Assembly (NCBI GenBank): GCA_037783545.1
Contig: JBBELK010000540.1
Coordinates: 434,001-498,000, forward strand
Origin: Henricia sp. BOLD:AAB3569
Taxonomy: Eukaryota; Echinodermata; Asteroidea; Spinulosida; Echinasteridae
Length of the DNA stretch: 64,000 nucleotides
Direction: 5' to 3'
The notes under the pieces are model-generated. The model made no database searches and was not told the origin of the DNA. It was given only the letters and a program-made list of their open reading frames with translations. The position numbers and the translations under genes were made by a program. Positions 20,937 through 30,700 of this stretch are shown here, piece by piece (position 1 is the first letter of the stretch; each line of letters opens with the position of its first letter).

Positions 20937-23900
20937 TTATCTGAGGATAAACCCCTTTCCCAAAGGGTCATCGTCCTCCATCGTGTAGGTTGCCTCTCCG
21001 GTGTAATACGCTCTCCCAGCTACCTCCACAGTGACTGCATCTAGAGACCCACATTTGGTCGTTTGGACCACCTTGGCTGTAAAGGGTGCACCGGTGACAC
21101 CACTGTCAAACTGGCGGCTCTGTTGTAGGGCTATCTCGCCTTTAGCATGCTGGGCAGCCACACGGGCCACAACGCCTGACCCACAGGGGCTACGGTCAAC
21201 CTGGAGGTTGAAGGAAATATGAAAGGTCCAGTCAATGTCTTAGTCCAGATTTATTTCGCTCGTAGCCCTTATAGGGCGCTGGAATGGGCTAATGTGCTTC
21301 ACATTTTTTTTGTGAAGGAAATACGGGGTCACAGCTACAGACGCGCGGAGCATTGTGGGAGTCAAACTCGCAACAACAAGTTTTTACCAGAGTGTTGCGC
21401 GGCAACAACCCAAACCATATATTTTTTTTATAGAGCAAATATCTCGTGGGTATTAAGGACTATTAAAGGAGCGTGTGCATATCATATTTTGAGCCCCTAT
21501 TTTTCCCCATGGGTGTTAAGATATTGCCACCATGTCATTTGTCTGATTTATCCGGTTCCATAAAGCGGTGCAGTAATTACACCAGCCTTTTTGCTTCCAC
21601 ATCCAATTTAGAGATTGCAGATTTCATGTTTTCTTCTCATGGATAGTATTTGGGGAAAGTATTTTATACGATTGTTAGGTTAAAATGAAATCCATTTTGT
21701 TGGAAAAAAACGAACACGCTCCTTTAAGAGATATAGTTCTTACTCCAGCATCAGCAAAGACGCAGATATTAGCAGTAGGTTTATCGCTCCAGGCATCCTG
21801 ACCGTCGGTTACAATCACTCCATACAGGAAATTCATGTCTGGTTCCTTGCTCTCCGGATGCTTTATTTGATGTTGGGCCCTGACGGCTTTCTTAACAGCA
21901 GTAGCAGCATCCACAATCTCCCGAATACGACTTGCTCGCACATCAAGCCCAAGTGCCTGGGCTGGGACAATGGCATAGAAGGCACCTCCATATGCAATGT
22001 CGACTTTGACAGAGCCATGCCCTTTCACGGTCACCTCAGCATCTGCAGTTGAAATCAATGCACATTTGTGACCCCCATTTTTCCCATGGGTGTTGAGATT
22101 TTGATACCATATCATTTGTCATATTTTTCTCATTACCATTCTGAAATTTCGCGTTCTCTATTCGTATATTTTCGAGATATTAGGGAGGTTTCGGTCGCAT
22201 ACGGTTAGGCAAAACGACGACTATTAGTGAATTTTACGTCATCGATTTGTGCGTACTTGTGGCGTTTACACAAATATCCCAAGTGTTGTTTTGTTGTTTA
22301 CACTGATAGCAACGCCTCTATACCTTAGTGAGAAACGGACAGCGAAAGGTAACGATTTTGAGGTTTGGCTAATCGTAGTCGTAATCACTAACCGTGCACA
22401 CCGAAACCTCACTATTGTCAAAAAAACAAACAAATGTCTGGTTTCATAAAGCAGTGCAGTAGTTCCATGGTTACACCAACCCTTTTGCTTCCACGTTGAA
22501 ATTGGAGATTGTATTACATGTTTTCTTCCCAAGGATAGTATTTTGGTGAGGTATTTTATATGATTTTCAGTTTAAAACAAAGTCCATTTTCTAGAGAAAC
22601 AAAAAATGGAACACGCTCCTTTAATGGGGAGCAGAGGTGTGACGAGGATTGCCATGTAATTAGCCACCCAAATAGCATCTGGTGTAACATACATGTAATT
22701 CCTTTCACAAGCACACTTAGTCATATGCAGCACGATATGTGGCAAACAGACTCCCCCTATCATTGTTCCCCTATTGTGTCTCAAACATCCAAGGAATTTC
22801 CAAGGAATTCCTTTCAAATTTTAGGGGTTATTGGTGCATTATTACAAAAGGGAAGAGTGTGTTGAGGTATAGGGAGTTAGGGGGAAGGGGAAGGGGAGGG
22901 GGGGGGGAGGGGGCAGGGGAGGGGGGGGGGGGGGGGGCGGGGGGGGGGGGCAGGGATGGGGGGCGGGGGGTCCCTCTGCCACATATCGTGCTGGGTATAC
23001 ACTTAGTATCCACTTGACCACACCATTTTGTTGTTATGTGGTGCACGCTGCAGGTGTGAAGTACAGAATCAATACCATATGTTCACCATGAGAGAGAATG
23101 GCATAAAGGCAACGAGACTGTTGGATGATAGGCAATGGCATGCATGTAGCAACAGCATAGTACATGTATGTATAAAGGCTAATAAATATGGAGCCGTTGG
23201 CTAAAGCATCCACTCCAAAAGCACTGGGACATGGTTCAGTGATTTGAGTGCAGATCGAGCCATTGTCTGGGCAACTGCATGTAACAAAAGGTGACGCGAC
23301 ATATTCACTTTGACAGTCTATATCATTTTGCCCTTTGTAACGAACCAAAACACATACTGGAAGATAACGAATGCATTATGGTGCCTTTTGGTGCAGTGCT
23401 AATGAAATGTGTATTGATTCGGATTGATTTTTGTTTGTGGTACTTATCGTGGATAATAACAAACGAGTAAGAAAGAGTTGAGAAGTTGATCAGAATAGTT
23501 TTCCCTTTAAAATTACTTATCAAATATCGGTAAGTGCAGATTTGATGAAAAACTCAAATTTTGGAGTGAGAAATTTGTAGGATTTTGTGAGGAAACAACT
23601 CAAAATTGTTCAGCCAGTCTCATGTTTTGCACACTTCACGTATCATAAGGTCTGAACTCCGAAGCCACGATCAACTTCTCAATAGACAGCCAAAGTGTGA
23701 CGTGGATGCCATGGTAATTGGCTCTAAACATCATGGCCGTCGGCAAAAGTACCATTGCAAAAGCACAGAGACACAGTTCAGTGATTTTTAGTTTAGAGCC
23801 AATTGCCTCGGCAACTAACACAAAAGTGACCTATTCACTTCATCAGTCTATTCTTTCCCATTATTATAGACTGCCGAAGTGAATAGATCATCTTTTGTTG

Positions 23901-24548
23901 GTTGCTTGGCCGGGCAATTGTCTCTAAACTAAAAATCACTGAACCATGTCCCTGTGCTTTTGCAATGGTAGCCTACTTTTCCGACGGCCACGTTAGTTTA
24001 GAGCCAATTGCCATGGCAACACGTCACACTTCGGCTGTCTATAGCCTACCTAAAGCAATTGCAAAGGCTGGGACACAATGGAAACGCACGTGACCGGTCT
24101 TCTTTTGGCTGGCGCTGTACTCCACAAATGTCTTTACCAGTCCACACGGGCACTGCACGTTCACCTCGGTTTCCGGTTCTTGCGGCTTGACGTACCCAAA
24201 GTCCAAAGCAAGTCTGCCTAAAGCAATGACCCCATGGCCGCACATTGTACTGTAGCCTTCGTTGTGAGTGAAAAGGACCGCTATATCAGCACTAGGATGA
24301 TCGGGTTCAACCAATATCGCACCGTACATGTCGTAGTGGCCCCGTGGCTCGAACATAAGCATTTTGCGCAGATGGTCCAACTTTTCCCGCGCAAACCGCC
24401 GCTTTTCCAGGATGGTAGTCCCCTCAAAAGGTGGATAGCCCGATATTACGATTCTCAGTGGTTCTCCTGCAGTGTGCATTTCAACAGTTTTAATTCTAAT
24501 AGTAATAGTGCTGCCGGGCACAAACGTTTTGCCATCGTGGGATGCCAT
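20937..24548 (-). CDS. l3hypdh: Proline racemase / trans-3-hydroxyproline dehydratase family enzyme
   Basis: Minus strand, three exons: 24548-24050, 22042-21744 and 21200-20937, all GT-AG with phases 1 and 0. They give 353 residues; human L3HYPDH has 354. The start is the ATG at 24546-24548. Family motifs: EMHTAGEPLRIV near residue 23, EGYSTMCGHG with Cys103, VDIAYGGAFYA, NICVFADAGVDRSPCGSG with Cys272, and EDDDPLGKGF at the C-terminus. The human dehydratase has Thr at the position of Cys272. Here both catalytic cysteines of proline racemases and hydroxyproline 2-epimerases are present, so racemase or epimerase chemistry is more likely than pure dehydration. The symbol marks the family and position, not a proven activity. 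Likely cytosolic; no signal peptide seen. Intron 2 is largely a MITE, and a MITE also adjoins the exon 1 donor. Confidence 0.93.
21463..21727. mobile_element. TTAA-target MITE next to exon 2 donor
   Basis: TTAAAGGAGCGTGT at the left is inverted as AACACGCTCCTTTAA at the right. It makes up about half of intron 2 of the racemase-like gene and ends 16 bases from the exon 2 donor. Related copies are at about 22050-22624 and 24940-25227. Confidence 0.7.
22050..22624. mobile_element. Second copy of the GCTCCTTTAA MITE family
   Basis: Shares CCATTTTTCCCATGGGTGTT, TTTCATAAAGCAGTGCAGTA and ACACGCTCCTTTAA with the copy at 21463. Its left end is eroded and lies within about 10-25 bases of the exon 2 acceptor, so it may contribute to that acceptor region. 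Confidence 0.55.
22728..22993. mobile_element. G-run repeat with CACGATATGTGGCA ends
   Basis: CAGCACGATATGTGGCA at the left is inverted as TGCCACATATCGTGCTG at the right. About 22880-22970 is almost pure G with scattered A and C, able in principle to form G-quadruplex structures. It produces artificial glycine-rich and proline-rich open frames. It lies in intron 1 of the racemase-like gene. Confidence 0.65.
22994..23682. other. Intron 1 of racemase-like gene, no element recognised
   Basis: No exon, RNA gene or clear transposon end between the G-run repeat and the foldback at 23683. Confidence 0.4.
23683..24042. mobile_element. Foldback MITE abutting exon 1 donor
   Basis: Arms of about 165 bases: TAGACAGCCAAAGTGTGACG on the left against CGTCACACTTCGGCTGTCTA on the right, each with TTTAGTTTAGAGCCAATTG-type sequence. 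It is flanked by TA and ends seven bases from the exon 1 donor at 24049. The right arm contains TTGCCATGGCAAC. Confidence 0.75.
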
Positions 24549-24939
24549 GTTTACGCCAAAAACCGCGCATCACATCACACTGTGTGCCACCAAAAACTTC
24601 CTCCATGGTGCCACGTGCTCGCTCGTGCATACATCGATCGAGGTACGCGCCCACCGAACACGTGCCAAGTTCAAATTTAACCTTGCCTCAAGTCGTGAAT
24701 GTGGACACCGTGTACAAGTTCACGTTGTACTCGTAGGCTACACACAAATTTCAAATACTCCGTGGACTTGTATAATGGGCAAAACAATTTTGTGTAAAGG
24801 TATTTGATCACTGGACACTATATTTTTGTAACATGGCCAAAGAACACATCTTTTTCGGGATGCTCTGTGAGCTCAAAATCGCCCAATCTCTGGCTTAAAG
24901 GATCATCACTAGACCACTTGTTGACACCATGGATCCCGC
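24549..24939. promoter_or_regulatory. Presumed promoter of racemase-like gene
   Basis: Sequence upstream of the minus-strand start at 24548. It holds several CACGTG-like words (GTGCCACGTGCTCG near 24607, AACACGTGCC near 24657), but no TATA box that I would trust. Assigned by position only. Confidence 0.3.
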
Positions 24940-25227
24940 CCCCACACCTCCCGCCCCACACTTAATACCTATATTTTCAAGGATTTTGTAAAAAAAAAAC
25001 CACTATACGTTTTAGTGTTTTGTAAACTAATTTATCCGGTTATATAAAGCAGTGCAGTGATCGATTACAACCCCGGGATTACAACTTTGTCTGCTTCGAC
25101 ATTCCAAATTGGAGATTGCAAGTTTCCCTTTGTTTTCTCATGGATAGTATTTTGGGGAGATGTGTTACATGATTGTTAAGTTAAAACGAAATCAATTTTC
25201 TGGAAAAATATTAACAAGCTCCTTTAA
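24940..25227. mobile_element. Third copy of the GCTCCTTTAA MITE family
   Basis: Shares ATATAAAGCAGTGCAGTG, TGTTTTCTCATGGATAGTAT and AAGCTCCTTTAA with the copies at 21463 and 22050. Its left end is not clear. Confidence 0.55.
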
Positions 25228-25795
25228 CTTAAAAGTAGCTTTAATATAACACAACACACTCAAATATTTCGGCTTTAAAATATTTGCTCTTCGAAATGCT
25301 ACAAATGAATATGCATGTATTAAAGGCAAGGCTCGTCAGCAATGATTTTTGTCATGCATGAATGATCTCAAACTCAACAAAATCACTTGAGGGTTGTTCA
25401 GCAAAATAGAAAATGTAGGTACACAGTGATCCAGTTAAGTGAAAAACACCTTGCTCCCTAAACCGTTTGGAGTAGTGTATAATGAACATTCTGGGCAGTA
25501 TACCAGGTAGCCGCCCAGAATTTCCGTATTTTCGTATTTTAATGATAATCATGGATCACCTGCTGATTTCTAGAACTGCATGGTCACAACAACTTTGTCT
25601 AGACAGCCCTACATCATACCCATTGTGCCAAATCGAGTCACATGGTACAAGCAAATAAAGTGTTCATTTGTTACAGTAAAGAAAGATACATTATAATTTG
25701 GTAGTTAGGAGCTATGAGTGATGTTCCCTATGGCAAACATAGTGGCGTTTGTTGTAATACTCCACTGTCAACCTGCCCTGGTGTAAAGATTAACA
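25228..25795. other. Intergenic, no gene seen
   Basis: AT-rich sequence with no supported exon, RNA gene or element end. Confidence 0.4.
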
Positions 25796-26730
25796 GTTAA
25801 CCACTTGACGCCCGAGGATGGAAAAAAACACGTTCTGGCAATGTATAGTCACAGGGGTGCCTTGACAAGTTAAAATGTCAGTACGTGTTGCCGCTGTCTT
25901 CCATGGTTGACGTGTAAACACGTTCATTGTTCACCATTTGTATACAAAGTGTTGTGAACTTCAACTGACAGCCTGTCAGTTCAGTGTAGCAAATCTTGCT
26001 CTGTGGTGGCTGCCTTCAGGGACGGATCTCGCTTTTGGTTAAGGGTTGGGTTTGTTGCTCCTACTATGTGCCGAAAATACCCTGCTAGGGGGAGCCCGGA
26101 AAATTTGGAAATTTAGGTGCATTCTCCTGCAATCTAAGGCACATCAGGGACTTTTTAAAAGGTTTCAGGAAAATATTTTATTTATTTCTTCATTAAACAT
26201 TAGTTCACTGCAGCGCTCAAGGGTTCCCCTGAAAAGGTTGTCTGAAGTGCTATATAGTCTTCGAGAAATGAGTAAAACAATTAGTTTTCGTCTCATGAGA
26301 CGGAAATTCATTTTGCCCCAAAAACATTTCGCCCAATTAATTAAGGGTCATATCGCCCCCAAACCACTTCGCCCGAGTGCCATTTCGCCCCAAACACTAC
26401 ATCGCCCAAATGCTACTTCGCCCCTACTTCGTGCACAGGCCGTGGTTCAGGGCAAAATGGTTCAGGGCGAAGTGGTTTTGGGGCGAAATGACTGCAAACC
26501 CTTTTTGACTGTTTTCTCAAGAGTTAGACGAAGTACGGAGCTGGTTTTTGCTCAGGTTGGTTTTAATCATGCATATCTTCAATCACACAGGGGGATAAAA
26601 CTATTTGTAACAGTTTACCTAGTATCATGTATACTGTCTTTAACCTGGTCTTAACTTATGGCCAATCACATTTGCCTTTACAAAAAAACAAAAATTTTGC
26701 TACAAATAATCCTGGTGTCAACTGGTTAAC
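25796..26730. mobile_element. GTTAACCA-ended MITE carrying a nested MITE
   Basis: Left end GTTAACCACTTGACGCC, right end GTGTCAACTGGTTAAC. A shorter relative lies at 43526-43913 and shares GTATAGTCACAGGGGTG, CAGTGTAGCAAATCT and GGCCAATCACATTTG. A TTCGCCCC-family copy (26215-26643) interrupts this one, so that family was active later. Confidence 0.6.
26215..26643. mobile_element. TTCGCCCC MITE, copy A
   Basis: Contains GAAATGAGTAAAACAATTAG, the TTCGCCCC/CCACTTCGCCC internal repeat and the standard right end ...AACAGTTTACC...TGTCTTTAA. The left terminal part is missing. The 202-codon open frame across it is a by-product. Confidence 0.65.
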
Positions 26731-26873
26731 ATATTGGCCTTGTGGTCAATTTCACAAAACGTTAAGATTTATCCCAGGAAGGGTTACTCGTCTTATGGTT
26801 TGGACTTGTCTTAAATCCTGGGACACATTGTCAGCTTCAATATAGCTTCAGTTACTGCAATTAATGGGCTCCT

Positions 26874-27509
26874 TTAAAGGCAGTATACATCATTGGTAAT
26901 CTCGAAAATCAGAAATATGTTCACAGATTTACGCCTAACTTAGGCCTACACAATATAAACATGACGACCCTAGAAAACTTCCCCTGAAATGGTTTTGTCT
27001 GAAGTGCTATAGTCTTTGAGAAATGAGTAAAACATTTAGTTTTCGTCTTGTGAGACGAAAATTCAATTCGCCCCAAAACCATTTCGCCCAAGTGCCATTT
27101 TGCCCCAAACCACTTCGGCCGAGTGCCATTTCGCCCCAAATCACTTCGTCCAAATACTACATCGCCAAATGCCACTTCGCCCCAAAACCACTTCTCGCCC
27201 AAATGCCATTTCGCCCCAAACCACTTCTCGCCCGAGTGCCTTTTCGCCCCAAATCACTTCGTCTAAACACTACATCGCCAAATGCCACTTCGCACCAAAA
27301 CCACTTCGTGCACAGGCCGTGGTTCAGAGCGAAATGCTTCAGGGCGAAGTGGTTTTGGGGTGAAATGATTGCAAACCCTTTTTTGACCGTTTTCTCAAAA
27401 GTTAGACGAAGTACGGAGCTGGTTTTTGCTCAGGTTGGTTTTAATCATGCATATCTTCAATCACACAGGGGGGTAAAACTATTTGTAACAGTTTACTAAT
27501 CATCTTTAA
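26874..27509. mobile_element. TTCGCCCC MITE, copy B (longest)
   Basis: The most complete member: TTAAAGGCAGTATACATCAT at the left, ...GTTTACTAATCATCTTTAA at the right, and TTAA at both ends. Its centre is a degenerate tandem of about 17-20-base units (CCCCAAACCACTTCGCCCGA type) with more units than other copies. Other copies: 31847-32358, 35602-36040, 39050-39240 and 42547-42925. Confidence 0.75.
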
Positions 27510-27738
27510 CAGTTGCGTTCAAAACAAGACTCTACATGCCGCTTGCATACATCACATTTTACATTGGATAACCAACATAGTAACAGGCAGTACACAGCTC
27601 TTGCATGTACTGCCTGTTCAGCCAACATGGCAGTTCACAGCAAGGAGTGAATAGCTTCTGGAGCCGCGCAGAGACTAGAATAGTTACTATGTCCAAGTAA
27701 AATGCCATTGTAAATTTAACAGGCAATGGTTACATGTT

Positions 27739-30700
27739 TCAATCTTTGATCTCTTTTGGACGTTCGTCTTCATCTTCGGATGATGATGAGGATAATTCGG
27801 ATGCAGTTGATGACGACGATGATGGCATAACACTGCCTTCAGGTGGAGCTTGGAGGTGGTCTGGCATCTTCTCAAGAGCACACTAAAAAAAAATAAGACC
27901 GGGGTCACACAGGAAAATTATCATAATTACTCTTTTGTAATACGCATGTAATACGATAGTAATATTTCCTGCGACGACCAGGGTCACACGACATATATTT
28001 TAATCGGATTGTAATCATATTATAATAAAGTTGGGTCACGCGTGCACACACAAGTTGATTACGAGGTCATAATGGACTTGTGGCATGGACAAACACGCGT
28101 GTTGAGCATCAAGCATCTGACACTCTGAATTGCTCTGTTTGGTTAAAAAAAACAAATTTGCCACACAGAGCATTCCAAGCATCATTTTCAAGCAGGGGCT
28201 TGTGGAATGGATTGTAATACGATTACGAGATGGGGTCACACACATTTTTTGTCAACTTATTACAATCCGGTTACAATCGAAAACAACTCACCGATGAGAA
28301 ATCACGTCGTTCGCCGATTATAAAACAATTACAATAAATTTGGGATCACCGGTAACAGGAACAAAATCTCGTAATCGCACTATACTAATACTACAATAAA
28401 TTAGGTCGTCGTAATTCGTGTGACCCCTGACTAAGACTCAACAAATGAACTCATTCTCAGAGGCACTGACTAGTGACTATATGTACATGTAGGGAAAGTA
28501 AACCCTCTAGAAGAATTTAACAAGTCTAAAAATCTATGATGTTGCCATCAATAAAGCCAGTGAATGGATGTGGTTATAGGCTGAGCTAAATTAGCAATTA
28601 TGTCAGAAACATGTCTCTGAACATGGTTGCCAAAAGAGGCCCAAAGATTGGTTCGATTTTGACTAAAGTCTATTAAAGGCACAGGCTCGTCAGCATTGCG
28701 CGCGCGCCAAATTCGTGCCACGAATTACGCAGCTCCATGCATTAGCTTTGGAGCTGCATATTTCGTGGCACGAATTTGGTGCGCGCGCATTGCTGACGAG
28801 CCTGTGCCTTTAAGTGATCTGATACTTTCATCTTGTCTACATCTTTGGAAACTGTTCAGTCAACAGCACAGTCAGAAAATTCCCATTTAAAGCTGGGTGG
28901 AAATATCCCTTCACTTTCATGGTTTTCAACAGTATTCCTCTCTTTATATAGTCCTTTATGTACCAAGAACATTATATTCAGAATTTCATCCTGGAAAGGT
29001 CAGAAAATTTCAGTCTTTTTCCCGCGACCTTTTCACGCGAAACTGAAAACAGATTTTCCATACAGTTGCAAGTGTTACCACCAACAAGGCACGAAGCTGG
29101 CATTTTATTAATATCAAAAATTAATTCAGTGTAACAACCACTTAGAAAATACACCGAAAACTTTGAAAACCTTTACAGAAAAATAACGTCTGGTGGTTTA
29201 TGCTATGCAGAAAGCATGCAACTTGCTATGCAAAAGTGTGACCGTCTCCTCGCTATGACGTAGCGGGGTCAATGTATATCATTATGACGTTATTACCCCG
29301 TTTTTCATTTTGGCCTGTGGCTGGTTGATGAACACGGTCTAGTTTTTAATTTTTCTCTCTAATTAAAGTTAGCAATAAAGATAACAAAAACTCAACTTTA
29401 TCAAGTAACATCTGTTTTATAAAATAACTTTCTTCCTCGCCAAGTAGCTTCCAGCTTTCAGCCCGGCTTTAAATTTGTACTTTTTGTTTCTGCTTTAAAA
29501 AAATGATGTGTACCTACCTTGGTGACTTGGAGTGCAACTCCTTCGGGTAGGTTCCTTTCAATATACTCCACAAAAACGTCAGCTGTACTTCCAGTTAAGT
29601 GAATAAGCTTTCCAAGGAGAAGTAAAGACAGAGACAAAAAAAAAACCAAACAAACAAACACAAAAATTAGCTTTAAAGGTTCAACGTACAGAAAACTCAT
29701 TATACCACTCTTCAAGGGACTGAACTAATGCAAGCCTTTATTAGTTCAATGCATACACAATGAACAGAATACACTACTCACACTAAGTTAGGGATATTGG
29801 TATGTTGTCAATTTGGGATTTCTTTTCTTCAAATAACCGTTTTCACCTAATCCTGTGACAAGGTGTGTCTGTCATGCAGATACAATTGTCTAATCATATA
29901 CAAATTCATTCAAGTGGAATCTATACCCTCAAAATATCTGCGTAAAATTCTACACCCCACAATATCCCTAACTTATTGTGAGTAGTGTAAATGATGTCTT
30001 ATATAGCGCACACCTATCCTGAGGGATTCTCATGATGCTTTACAACAGTATTACCCTGGTCATTGGGCACAACTCTCTGGGGAGTATGCAGCCCCGGCAG
30101 CCCGACACAAGCGCTCAAAGGCTGCAACCCTTGCAGGTGCCCAATTACTCCTGGTTGGAGAGAGGCAACTTGTGGCAAAGTGCCTTGCTCAAGGGTACAA
30201 GCACCATGGACGCAACCGTATAATTAGGCACGGTCTTGAGTTCAATGCACCAAACCGCTCGGCCACGGTACTCCACAGTATGGGCCGGGGCTTTGAAAAT
30301 TTTTTAATTTTTTTTATTAGACAGACCTTTATATCAGGTGTTCTAATAAAGAGTTTATTGTAGTGTTTCAAGTATGCATGCAAGTCTGATGCATTTTAAT
30401 ACCAACTGCAGCCAATGATTTCTGCAGCCAATTTCACGAATCCTTACGCACTGCATAAGCCTGCTTGTGCAACTTTTTTATTGCGTAAGCTGCGCAACAT
30501 TTCTGTGATAACTACACGCAAGCCTCTGGGGCTTATGCCATTTTCAAAAATTGCGCAAGCTACAAAATTTTTGCGTGAAATCGGGTGCTGTTCTTTCTAA
30601 ATAAGCATACAAACTCGAAGCTTACAAACTCAAACTTTACTTAATAAACTAAGCATTTACCTTGATAATTCTGAAGTATGTTCGCATTTCATACTGCACT

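Noticed and set aside
22739-23017. Glycine-rich and proline-rich open frames
   Set aside because: Translations of the G run in a repeat element.
26046-26654. 202-codon plus-strand open frame
   Set aside because: It runs through a TTCGCCCC MITE and its host repeat; the protein is the translated minisatellite (PFRPKPLRPS type).
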